The notes under the pieces: generated by a model
The model's database searches: none
What the model was told of the DNA's origin: nothing
The model's input: only the letters and a program-made list of their open reading frames with translations
Made by a program: the position numbers and the translations under genes
Assembly: GCF_900128945.1 (NCBI RefSeq)
Contig: NZ_FQUD01000001.1
Coordinates: 558,001-622,000 of the forward strand
Source of the DNA: Chryseobacterium sp. OV279
GTDB taxonomy: Bacteria; Bacteroidota; Bacteroidia; Flavobacteriales; Weeksellaceae
DNA length: 64,000 nt
Direction: 5' to 3'
Shown here: positions 56,757-64,000 of the stretch, in pieces
Layout of the letters: each line of letters starts with the position of its first letter
How positions within the stretch are numbered: position 1 is the first letter of the stretch

Positions 56757-57740
56757 TTGAAAAATATATTCAGCATACAGACAGAACAGGATTTCCTGAA
56801 TGCCTCGTTGGCCGCTTTTCGTTATCAGTACGAAAATGTTGAGATATATAAAAAGTTCGTGGATTATCTGAAAATAAATGCGGACGAAATCAACAGTCTG
56901 GAGAAGATTCCTTTCCTGCCGATAGAGATGTTTAAAAACCACCAGATTCTGGACAGGAATAAGTCAACAGATCTGTTTTTTCAGAGTTCAGGAACCACAC
57001 AGATGAATCTTTCGAAACATTTCATTGCAGCTCCCGATCTTTATGAAGAAAGCATCTATAAAAGTTTTGAACAGTTTATAGGAAAACCGGAAGATTTTAT
57101 TTTTCTGGGTCTGCTTCCGAGCTATCTGGAGAAGCAGAATTCTTCCCTGATTTATATGGTAGACTATCTGATGAAGAAGTCTGCAAAACCTGAAAACGGC
57201 TATTTTTTGTATAATCATTCTGAACTGTTTGAACTTCTAAACCGTTTGAAAGATAAAAAAGTCATTCTTTTTGGGGTATCTTTTGCTCTTTTAGATTTCC
57301 TGGATTCTGTGGAGTCTCTTGATTTTTCAATTGAAGGATCTCAAAATCTGACCGTTATTGAAACCGGAGGAATGAAGGGAAGAAAAGAGGAAATGACAAA
57401 AGATGAGCTTCTGAAAATTCTGCAGAATGGTTTTAAAACAGACAGAATCTACTCAGAATATTCCATGACGGAACTGCTTTCACAGGCCTATTCATTGGGA
57501 AATAACGAGTATAAGTGTCCCAACTGGATGAAAATACTGGTGCGTAATGCAGAAGATCCATTTTCTTACGAACAGGAAGGTAGAACCGGAGCCATCAATA
57601 TTATAGATTTGGCTAATATCCATTCATGCTGCTTTATTGCGACGCAGGATTTAGGTAAAACGCTTCCGGGAGATACATTTCAGGTGCTGGGAAGAATAGA
57701 CCACTCCGATATTCGCGGATGCAGTTTATTGGTTTCTTAA
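56757..57740 (+). CDS. LuxE-like acyl-protein synthetase family protein
   Basis: 327 residues from a TTG start; no ATG or GTG is available in frame. The start overlaps the stop of a 9-codon ORF (ATG 56731, MNLKIVLEN) as TTGA, which may couple translation. ANL-type motifs: FFQSSGTTQMN (phosphate loop), ETGGMKGR, YSEYSMTELLSQAY and DLGKTLPGDTFQVLGRID. LuxE activates fatty acids in luminous bacteria; this orphan copy has no lux neighbours, so its acyl substrate is unknown. It is slightly shorter than LuxE (~370). Confidence 0.82.
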   Translation: MKNIFSIQTEQDFLNASLAAFRYQYENVEIYKKFVDYLKINADEINSLEKIPFLPIEMFKNHQILDRNKSTDLFFQSSGTTQMNLSKHFIAAPDLYEESIYKSFEQFIGKPEDFIFLGLLPSYLEKQNSSLIYMVDYLMKKSAKPENGYFLYNHSELFELLNRLKDKKVILFGVSFALLDFLDSVESLDFSIEGSQNLTVIETGGMKGRKEEMTKDELLKILQNGFKTDRIYSEYSMTELLSQAYSLGNNEYKCPNWMKILVRNAEDPFSYEQEGRTGAINIIDLANIHSCCFIATQDLGKTLPGDTFQVLGRIDHSDIRGCSLLVS

Positions 57741-57763
57741 TTATCAAATAAAAACTTCTTATC

Positions 57764-58267
57764 ATGGATCTTATAAAAAATGGATTTATATTTTTACTGC
57801 TGATCGGATTATCCGGCTTGGTGTCTGCTCAAAAGAAAGCAGAAAAGGATATCTGGTCCGGAACTTATATGGTCAATGAAAAGAAGAGCGACGGAGGTTT
57901 AACAACGACTGGTACGCTGGTGATTGCCAGAATAAAGGATGCTGATGCTAAGGAAGTTGCAGATAAAGAAAAATCCGATCTGGTTCGCTGGTCTATGACT
58001 TCAAAAAGAGATGGCGGCAAGGATAAAATCACGGTTAAGCGTTTTTTATTTGACCTGGCCAATGACGAGGATGCATATAAAGAGTTTGGCTTGACAGATA
58101 TGCATAAGCAAGGAAGAATCAATTGTATTGATGGTGGACATTTTTTTATCTGTCAGACACCGCCAGATACTACCGTTGCATTCGGAAAAGATGAAACTTA
58201 TTTTACCAAAACAGGTTTTTTTGGAATATGGCTGCATTATGGTGTTGTTGAACTGCAAAAAAAGTAA
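57764..58267 (+). CDS. Secreted protein of unknown function
   Basis: 167 residues with a signal peptide (…LSGLVSAQ). The mature protein is charged and beta-rich (IWSGTYMVNEKKSDGGLTTTGTLVIARIKDA); no family recognised. It is 23 bp after the LuxE-like gene and 6 bp before the MmcB-like gene, so all three may be one transcript. Confidence 0.65.
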   Translation: MDLIKNGFIFLLLIGLSGLVSAQKKAEKDIWSGTYMVNEKKSDGGLTTTGTLVIARIKDADAKEVADKEKSDLVRWSMTSKRDGGKDKITVKRFLFDLANDEDAYKEFGLTDMHKQGRINCIDGGHFFICQTPPDTTVAFGKDETYFTKTGFFGIWLHYGVVELQKK

Positions 58268-58273
58268 TATATC

Positions 58274-58819
58274 GTGCTGAAAATAGAAGAATTGGTTCAT
58301 GCCTATATCCATTCCCACTGCGATTTCGAAAAAGAAATTGTACTGACGAATTATTTCCAGGCAGACTGGGAAGCGGATATGCTGTTCATAGATGCGGATG
58401 GTTTCAGTCATGAAATAGAGATCAAGCTTTCTAAAAGTGACTTTAAAAACGATTTCAAAAAATCATACCTCAATAAAGAAACAGGAGAGAAGTTTCTGAA
58501 ACACGATAAGATTTCCTGTGGAGATTATATCTGTAATGCTTTCAGTTTCCTGCTCCCAATGGGAATGGTTGAGCATAGCATAATTCCGGAACACTGTGGC
58601 ATTATCGAGTTCTACCATAATGCCGATACCTGGGAAACGGAATTCTACCTTATACGCAGCCCAAAAAGAGTACACGAAGATCCTTACTGGAAACTGAGTG
58701 ACAAAGATCTTTTTATCCGGAAAATGGCCCTGAACTTACTGCAGCGTAAAATGGAAATCAAAGGAAAACAGGAAGAACTTATTTTCAAAAATCCTTTTGA
58801 GATTAAGAAGGTGAAGTAG
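58274..58819 (+). CDS. MmcB-like PD-(D/E)XK protein
   Basis: 181 residues from a GTG start. The core WEADMLFIDADGFSHEIEIKLSKSDFKNDFKK fits a PD-(D/E)XK nuclease fold as in MmcB DNA-repair proteins (Asp, then ExK with a downstream basic helix). A C-x6-C pair (EHSIIPEHCG, ISCGDYIC) is present. Function in DNA repair is plausible but unproven; the family call rests on one motif. Confidence 0.65.
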   Translation: MLKIEELVHAYIHSHCDFEKEIVLTNYFQADWEADMLFIDADGFSHEIEIKLSKSDFKNDFKKSYLNKETGEKFLKHDKISCGDYICNAFSFLLPMGMVEHSIIPEHCGIIEFYHNADTWETEFYLIRSPKRVHEDPYWKLSDKDLFIRKMALNLLQRKMEIKGKQEELIFKNPFEIKKVK

Positions 58820-58919
58820 ATTTCAGACATCAGACTATTTTTAATAAGTCAATGGTCAATTTTGCTTCGCAAGTGAATGGTGAATCAAGATTTTTGAGCT
58901 GAGACTTTTTGTAGTAAAT

Positions 58920-59050
58920 TTTAATTTAGGGATGCGGGTTACGAGATTCGAACTAGTTACTGACAACTGACAACTGACAACTAGCAACTAGCGCTCCACT
59001 CTTACACTCTCAAACCCTCAAACTCTCCGACCCTCAAACCCGCACCTCGC
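58920..59050. repeat. GAGAGTTT-type dispersed repeat, copy R5
   Basis: Reverse-oriented: GATGCGGGTTACGAGATTCG, reiterated CAACTGACAACTGACAACTAGCAACTA, then CTCTCAAACCCTCAAACTCTCCGACCCTC and CGCACCTCGCACCC. The words are shared with R1-R4. It lies between the MmcB-like gene and aqpZ. Confidence 0.72.
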
Positions 59051-59055
59051 ACCCA

Positions 59056-59095
59056 TAAAAATAGGCCGCCAAAAAATTGACAGCCCATATTTTTT
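59056..59095 (-). terminator. Probable terminator of aqpZ
   Basis: Imperfect hairpin (AAAATAGGCCGCC / GACAGCCCATATTTTT, one bulge and two G-T pairs) with an A/T run on the minus-strand exit side. Confidence 0.6.
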
Positions 59096-59112
59096 ATAAT
59101 GATTGGTATTAA

Positions 59113-59835
59113 TTAATCAGCAACCACTTCCGTTGAATCTCTCTGAAGTAAGAACTTGTAGATCAATCCTCCTACGATTCCTCCCGCAATAGGAGCAACC
59201 CAGAACAGCCAAAGCTGTGACATCGCAAGCCCACCGGTGAATACCGCCTGTGAAAGCGATCTTGCCGGGTTTACCGAAGTATTGGTAATCGGAATAGAGA
59301 TAAGGTGAATCAATGTTAAAGCAAGACCGATAGCGATACCTGCAAACTTTCCGTTAGCCCATTTGTCTGTAGCTCCCATGATTACGATCAGGAAGAAGGC
59401 TGTCAGTAAAAATTCGGCAAGGAATGCGGCTCCCATGCTGAACGCTTTTCCGTTGTAAACTGCTTCGCCATAAAAATTGGTGGCAAAAGCTCCCGGTTTA
59501 GAAAAATCTACTGCTCCGGAACCGTTAAGGATAACGTAAAGACATCCTGCGGCTACCAATGCTCCAAGACACTGCGCTACCACATAAGGAATAAGGTCTT
59601 TTGCCGAGAATCTGCCTCCAGCTAAAAGTCCGAAAGATACTGCCGGATTGAAATGTCCGCCAGAAATATGCCCGACAGCATAAGCCATCGTAAGAACGGT
59701 AAGACCAAACGCTAGAGCTACGCCCAGCAGGCCAATTCCGATATCGGGAACTCCGGCAGCAAAAACTGCACTTCCGCAGCCACCGAAAACAAGCCAAAAT
59801 GTGCCGAAAAATTCAGCGAAAAGTTTTTTTATCAT
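59113..59835 (-). CDS. aqpZ: Aquaporin Z
   Basis: 240 residues, six TM helices and two half-helices with NPA boxes: [13 protein letters not shown] and [13 protein letters not shown]. The selectivity filter looks water-specific (His in LIHLISIP, Thr, and Arg of NPARS), as in AqpZ. It is a tetrameric inner-membrane water channel. Monocistronic on the minus strand, divergent from the DUF5715 gene across ~215 bp. Confidence 0.97.
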   Translation of the reverse strand: MIKKLFAEFFGTFWLVFGGCGSAVFAAGVPDIGIGLLGVALAFGLTVLTMAYAVGHISGGHFNPAVSFGLLAGGRFSAKDLIPYVVAQCLGALVAAGCLYVILNGSGAVDFSKPGAFATNFYGEAVYNGKAFSMGAAFLAEFLLTAFFLIVIMGATDKWANGKFAGIAIGLALTLIHLISIPITNTSVNPARSLSQAVFTGGLAMSQLWLFWVAPIAGGIVGGLIYKFLLQRDSTEVVAD

Positions 59836-60051
59836 GTTGTTTATTATTTAAATGTATCTCAAATGTAAAATTTAAATTTTAAAATAGAAAGTTAAAGTGA
59901 AAAAATATTTTAACTTTTTTTAACTGAAAATTCAAGATTTAATAATTTGGTTTAATGTTTGTTGGGAATTTTTCCGGGATGACATTATGTGGGGGTTGAA
60001 TGATAGAGCATAAATGTTTATCTTTCGTTTAGTAATTTAAAAGCATGGTTA

Positions 60052-60672
60052 ATGAGAAAGTATTTTTGTGTGGCTTTTTTGCCTTTTATGTATAGCTTTT
60101 ATTATTCGCAGGGAACAAAAAAAGCAGTTCCCTGTTATGATCTTTCAACGGTACTGAAAGTGGAACCAACGGCACTCTACAAGTCGCATCTGGATGCCTC
60201 AAAAAGTTTCGGAGTAAAATTGCTCACAGATTCCAAAACGGTACAGAAGTATATTAACAGCGGGAAATTTCATAAAATAAAAAAAAGCGGAAAAGGCTAC
60301 CGTGTTCAGAAACTTGATTACAGCCGTGCTTATATGGTTTCCAAAGCTAAAGCTACGCTCGAAAAGATGGCGTCCAGATTCAGCAAAGAAACCAAAGGAC
60401 ATACTTTCACTGTCTCATCCATGACCAGAACGCTTGAAGACCAGTGCAGACTGAGACGGGTAAATTCCAACGCTTCAATGGGAATAAGCTCCCACAATTA
60501 CGGAAACTCTTTTGATATTTCTTACATTCGGTTCAATGACGTTCTGAAATACAATCCGAAAATGGAAGCAGCATTGGAGAAAGTTTTAAAGTACTATGTA
60601 GCTGCAGGAAGAATTTATTACATTAAAGAGAGACAGCAGAGCTGTTATCATATTACGGTGAGAAATTACTAA
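60052..60672 (+). CDS. DUF5715 / M15-like peptidase-fold secreted protein
   Basis: 206 residues with a signal peptide (…SFYYSQ). The segment HTFTVSSMTRTLEDQCRLRRVNSNAS, SSHNYGNSFDISYIRF (HxxxxxxD zinc ligands) and CYHITVR (final His) give the LAS/M15 (VanY-like) metal site, as in DUF5715. It probably cleaves or binds peptidoglycan peptides, but activity is not shown. It stands alone. Confidence 0.8.
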   Translation: MRKYFCVAFLPFMYSFYYSQGTKKAVPCYDLSTVLKVEPTALYKSHLDASKSFGVKLLTDSKTVQKYINSGKFHKIKKSGKGYRVQKLDYSRAYMVSKAKATLEKMASRFSKETKGHTFTVSSMTRTLEDQCRLRRVNSNASMGISSHNYGNSFDISYIRFNDVLKYNPKMEAALEKVLKYYVAAGRIYYIKERQQSCYHITVRNY

Positions 60673-60945
60673 TTTTCTTTTGTCTGCCTTCTGAAGGTTT
60701 CCAATTTTTGTAATATCTTGAAATATAATGAACAGTTTTCATAAAAGATTGTCGGGTTATTGATAGCTGTATCGGCTTGTCTGTGCGGTATCGAGAATCA
60801 TATATCACAAACAGCATGATGTTGTTTTGTTAATTTTAAGCGTTTAAAATTAAATTTGTTTTACGAATAATAAATTTATGATACGATTATTTGTGCGGTA
60901 GGTTTAGTTTATATAATTTTATGCGACTAAATAAACCATGAAATT

Positions 60946-61683
60946 ATGAACGAGAACGATTACAAACTGGCGATCGCCGAATGGGACAGGCACCGGTCAG
61001 ATTATTTTCTGATCACTCAGCTGATTCAAACCAATTATGTTTTTGATCTGTCTAAAGAGCAGCTCGATAAAATTAAAGAAAAGAATAAGTACGTAGATGC
61101 ATGTGCGCAGGTAGGTGTATTCAACGGCGAAATGGTTCTGATCTTCGTCCCTCTGGATGAAAAAGGATTTATTGACAGAAGCGTTGTTGAATATCAGTAC
61201 ACTACGCTGAAACCGCTTAAACATGATCTGAGACTGCAGGAAACAAAACAATTCACCGTTGTGAAAAATGCGGTTCTTTCCAGTAACCTTACCAAAATTG
61301 ATGATAATACCAACACAACCCTTCCTGTAACCAATCAACCAATTCTTGATCAGGATATCGCTGTAGAAGCTATTGAACGTTGGAGAAATGAAGGAATGGA
61401 ATGGTTCTTCCGTGAGTGTACAGAATTTGGAGGACAGAGAATTTTTAAAAGATTTTATATTCCTATTGCAGATTTGTCTCATCCGTATCCGGAAGTTGCT
61501 GGGATTAAATGTTCATTTGGGCTTAGACAGAATGATATTTACCAGAGAATGCTGGTAACCGTAATTTTCATTTCGTTCCATGAGCTTCTTCAGGAAGGAG
61601 AAAGCGAAGAAACTATTTCAAATACCTACGATTGGGCGAAACCATGTCCGCCTGTCTGCCGTATTCCAGAACTTGGATCTTAA
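60946..61683 (+). CDS. Hypothetical protein (245 aa)
   Basis: No signal peptide or TM segment. No family recognised. The N-terminal part is helical and charged; the end (YDWAKPCPPVCRIPELGS) has a PCPPVC motif that could bind metal or form a disulfide. It starts a same-strand run with the multi-TM protein, kinase and regulator genes (19-bp gap to the next) and so may belong to the same signalling unit. Confidence 0.6.
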   Translation: MNENDYKLAIAEWDRHRSDYFLITQLIQTNYVFDLSKEQLDKIKEKNKYVDACAQVGVFNGEMVLIFVPLDEKGFIDRSVVEYQYTTLKPLKHDLRLQETKQFTVVKNAVLSSNLTKIDDNTNTTLPVTNQPILDQDIAVEAIERWRNEGMEWFFRECTEFGGQRIFKRFYIPIADLSHPYPEVAGIKCSFGLRQNDIYQRMLVTVIFISFHELLQEGESEETISNTYDWAKPCPPVCRIPELGS

Positions 61684-61702
61684 ATACGTAGTATAGATAG
61701 GA

Positions 61703-62326
61703 ATGACAGATTTTTTTAAAGCAATTCTATTCCTAAACTATGGTCTGCTTCTGTCCATCATACTTTTGGGAGCAGCAAAATACCGTATACTGAATACTAA
61801 AGAGAAGCAATATTTTCACTGTATTGCTTTTCTTTTTTTTATTGAACTGCTGAACCTCGTTCTGCCTTATGTGTTCAATCTTAACGATACCTCATTTCTG
61901 TATCCTCTGTACATAGCCGGAGAGTTTTTCCTGGTGACAGCCCTGTTTATCAGAAAACTGGATCTTCCCAAATATTTTCTGGGGATTACAGCATTGCTGG
62001 CCACAGGATTTATGGTGTCGAAATATGTATTCAATTACCCTTTCAACAGTGATATTGTCAAGGTGATTTCCAATATTATGATCATCTGCCTTTCCGGGTT
62101 TGCCCTGATCCGCGAGATCAAAGATGCGTCTACACAGAACCGTTTTCTTCTCGTAGATGCGTGTATTTTTTTCTACTATTCCGTGTCGGTCTTTATTTTT
62201 ATTATTCAGCACCAGCTCGCGAATCTGTCAGAAAATGACTATTATATTATTTTAAGTGTGAATAATATTCTGTCAAGCATTTTATACTGTTCATTTTTAT
62301 ATACCTTCATCAAATTAAAGAAGTAA
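61703..62326 (+). CDS. Multi-TM membrane protein, possible sensor partner
   Basis: 207 residues with about six to seven hydrophobic helices (AILFLNYGLLLSIILLGAA, HCIAFLFFIELLNLVLPYV, YPLYIAGEFFLVTALFI, ...) and almost no soluble part. The next coding frame begins within a few bases of its stop. Its position before a kinase with little sensor region suggests a membrane sensor for that kinase (inference). No family recognised. Confidence 0.65.
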   Translation: MTDFFKAILFLNYGLLLSIILLGAAKYRILNTKEKQYFHCIAFLFFIELLNLVLPYVFNLNDTSFLYPLYIAGEFFLVTALFIRKLDLPKYFLGITALLATGFMVSKYVFNYPFNSDIVKVISNIMIICLSGFALIREIKDASTQNRFLLVDACIFFYYSVSVFIFIIQHQLANLSENDYYIILSVNNILSSILYCSFLYTFIKLKK

Positions 62327-62328
62327 CC

Positions 62329-63105
62329 TTAAATATTAGCCTGCTGATCCTTATAATTGTTACCATAACAGTTATCGTATCCTTTATTCTCATAGCGTAC
62401 CGATCTTTTATCAGCCGGATCATTAAAGAGAAAAATGTTCAGCATGAGGCTGAAGTTCTTCACCAGAAAAAACTTGTCCTGGAAAACATCAAAGCACAGG
62501 AAGAAGAGAGAAAAAGAATAGCCGTCATGATTCATGATGATATCGGAAACCGTCTCAATATCCTTTCCCTGTGGATGAATAACCTTGATACCAAAGGTGA
62601 TGAGGTGATCAAAAAAAATATTTACAACCAGATGTCATCCCTTATTGATGCAGCGCGCAGTATTTCCCATTCATTATATCCTGTCAATCTTGAATCGGTG
62701 GGATTTGTTCTGTATGTGGAAGAACTGATTGCTAACCTTTCGCACAAGATCAATATCTCTATGCAGGTAATGCCCGGATATGAGAAAAAAGATATCTTTG
62801 TGGAAGTACAGCTGTACAGGATTATCCAGGAATTTACGACCAATGTGATTAAACATTCCACAGCGACGGATCTCTGGATTTATATCAAAGATTATCCTCA
62901 AAATATGGCAGTGATTATCTCTGATAACGGACAGGGGTTTGATTATGATCTCGTGAAAAAAGGAATGGGAATCAAAAACATCGAATCCAGAATAAAATCC
63001 ATGAATGCCGTCCATAAATGGAAAAGTACTTTAAATAAAGGAACCCGTTTAATCATTATAATTCCAAAAAACAATGAACTCCCAAATCAAAATAGCCTTA
63101 ATTGA
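62329..63105 (+). CDS. Membrane histidine kinase, HisKA_3 type, non-canonical start
   Basis: From 62329 the frame reads LNISLLILIIVTITVIVSFILIA (TM helix), a coiled coil, EEERKRIAVMIHDDIGNRLNIL (HisKA_3, phospho-accepting His before Asp), and HATPase with EFTTNVIKHSTATDLW and SDNGQGFDYDLVKKGMGIKNIESRIKSM. Only the ATG at 62527 is canonical, but it would remove the TM and most of the dimerisation helix. No ATG, GTG or TTG exists upstream in the frame back to a stop at 62263-62265. A start at ATT (62335) or CTG (62341), or a start codon lost in this sequence, seems likely. Confidence 0.78.
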   Translation, partial: LNISLLILIIVTITVIVSFILIAYRSFISRIIKEKNVQHEAEVLHQKKLVLENIKAQEEERKRIAVMIHDDIGNRLNILSLWMNNLDTKGDEVIKKNIYNQMSSLIDAARSISHSLYPVNLESVGFVLYVEELIANLSHKINISMQVMPGYEKKDIFVEVQLYRIIQEFTTNVIKHSTATDLWIYIKDYPQNMAVIISDNGQGFDYDLVKKGMGIKNIESRIKSMNAVHKWKSTLNKGTRLIIIIPKNNELPNQNSLN

Positions 63106-63751
63106 TGACGAACAGCTGATCCTGGAAGGGGTGAAAATGCTGCTTTCGAATGAAAAGAATATTTCCGTCTGCCTTACGTCCAGTAACGGCCCTGACTTCA
63201 TTGAGAAACTGGGAAGCCTTTCCGAAGACGATTTTCCGCATATCGCATTGGTAGACGTACAGATGCAGCCTATGAACGGCTTTGAGCTGGTAGAAGTTCT
63301 TAAAGAAAAATATCCTGAACTAAGAATCATTATCCTTTCTTCCCACTACAAAACTTCCATTTTGGGGTATATGGTTAAGTTGGGCGTTTCAGCTTTTCTT
63401 CCTAAAAATTCAGACAGAAAAACATTTATCGATGCCATTACGATGGTATATAAAAACGGAGTATTCTTTACGGCCGAAGATCATCAGATGTTATTTACCT
63501 ACATGAACAGCTCTGCCAAGAAGAAATCGCTTTTTGAAATGGAAGACGAATTATCTGAACGGGAAAAAGATGTGGTCAAACTGATCTGTCAGGAATACAC
63601 CAATAACGAGATCGGAGAGAAGCTTTTCATCAGCCCCCGGACCGTGGAAAGTCACCGCCAGCGGATCCTGGAAAAGATTGGAGCCAAGAACACAGTAGGG
63701 ATTGTCATCTACGCCGTGGTCAACAATATATATTCTCTAGATAAAATCTGA
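63074..63751 (+). CDS. NarL/LuxR-family response regulator
   Basis: 225 residues. Receiver domain with IDDEQLILEG, phospho-acceptor Asp in IALVDVQMQPMNG, and Lys in AFLPKNSD; C-terminal LuxR HTH LSEREKDVVKLICQEYTNNEIGEKLFISPRTVESHRQRILEKIGA. It overlaps the kinase gene by 32 bp and ends in a terminator. Partner of the kinase; target genes unknown, with the DUF2235 gene just downstream a possibility. Confidence 0.95.
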   Translation: MNSQIKIALIDDEQLILEGVKMLLSNEKNISVCLTSSNGPDFIEKLGSLSEDDFPHIALVDVQMQPMNGFELVEVLKEKYPELRIIILSSHYKTSILGYMVKLGVSAFLPKNSDRKTFIDAITMVYKNGVFFTAEDHQMLFTYMNSSAKKKSLFEMEDELSEREKDVVKLICQEYTNNEIGEKLFISPRTVESHRQRILEKIGAKNTVGIVIYAVVNNIYSLDKI

Positions 63752-63775
63752 TTCCGTAGAAATACGGAATTTTTT
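63751..63775 (+). terminator. Terminator of the two-component unit
   Basis: ATTCCGTA-GAAA-TACGGAAT hairpin and T-run overlap the regulator stop. Confidence 0.92.
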
Positions 63776-63910
63776 ATTTGGTATTTTTCACGCTAGTATT
63801 GCTTTTCCTTCTTCCGTTAATTTGAAAAATAAGTTTTTACGGAATTCAGAGCAGAATCAGATCATGAAGATGTCTGGGAAAACTTTTAACAATTAAAGCA
63901 AAACACAGCG

Positions 63911-64000
63911 ATGGAAAAAGATACAATAATATCTGTCGGAATTTTTTTTGACGGAACAGGAAACAACGGGATCAATACGGAAGCCATCATAGTACCTTCA
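63911..64000 (+). CDS. DUF2235 (T6SS Tle1-like phospholipase) protein, 5' end only
   Basis: The window ends after 30 codons. SVGIFFDGTGNNG is the signature start of DUF2235 alpha/beta-hydrolase proteins, which include Tle1-type phospholipase effectors of type VI secretion. No signal peptide. The rest lies beyond the window, so effector status cannot be judged; it is the first hint of a T6SS-related region downstream. Confidence 0.75.
   Translation, partial: MEKDTIISVGIFFDGTGNNGINTEAIIVPS

Overview
The window looks like a chromosomal segment of a Chryseobacterium-like member of the Bacteroidota (Flavobacteriales, Weeksellaceae). The grounds are AT-rich DNA, type IX secretion (T9SS) sorting domains, Bacteroidota-type promoters (TTG-N19/20-TAnnTTTG), families typical of the phylum (DUF4290, DUF6705, DUF3347, CYDCHSN haem-binding proteins) and a tRNA-Gln(TTG). 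No rRNA, CRISPR array, transposase or integrase was seen.

Layout. 0-2.5 kb: a T9SS-exported adhesin-like protein and a DUF1801 protein. 2.8-11.8 kb (minus strand): a metal-resistance block made of an OmpR-type regulator and its kinase, then mgtC and a complete CzcA/CusA-type RND efflux set (adaptor, pump, TolC). 11.9-16 kb: a YiiX-like lipoprotein, a free-standing NIL-domain protein behind a 37-bp palindromic operator, LemA and a DUF2207 protein. 16-19 kb: an AT-rich accessory patch with a truncated XRE regulator, a lipoprotein with a JAB-like HSH...D motif, a DUF6705 protein and a small lipoprotein. 19-24.3 kb: murA (Asp in place of the fosfomycin-target Cys), DUF4290, an alpha-amylase of archaeal (GH13_7-like) type, a DCC protein and a CYDCHSN cytochrome. 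24.7-29.7 kb: katG with an OxyR-like site, a TPR/HTH membrane regulator and a 48-aa membrane protein. 29.8-34.7 kb (minus): a copper island with a multicopper oxidase fused to a CopB-like barrel, a second CYDCHSN protein, two DUF3347 proteins and a Cys-rich peptide. 34.9-38.8 kb: tRNA-Gln, der, upp, a hydrolase and a ComF-family protein. 38.9-43.5 kb: a glyoxylate-shunt locus, with an ScfR/RamB-type regulator divergent from malate synthase and isocitrate lyase across a perfect palindrome. 44.3-46.2 kb: a thioesterase and a WG-repeat protein. 46.2-55.3 kb: an RHS/SpvB polymorphic-toxin locus. 55.3-59.8 kb: queD, lpxH, a LuxE-like enzyme, a MmcB-like protein and aqpZ. 60-64 kb: a DUF5715 protein, an unrecognised protein, a three-gene signalling unit (multi-TM protein, kinase, LuxR-type regulator) and the start of a DUF2235 (Tle1-like) gene cut by the window end.

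The most notable system is the RHS locus: a 2216-residue secreted SpvB/VCBS/RHS shell ending in a DPSG motif and a variable tail with an HETGH zincin motif, followed 5 nt later by a secreted 151-residue protein that may be its immunity partner. The locus is bracketed by a 41-bp imperfect direct repeat covering the promoter and start of queD, which suggests insertion or duplication at queD.

Non-coding DNA carries at least three dispersed repeat families (GAGAGTTT-type, ATCTGTG/ATCTGCG-type and GGCTTTAGCC hairpins) and many clear intrinsic terminators. All functional calls rest on reading motifs by eye; no database search was possible.
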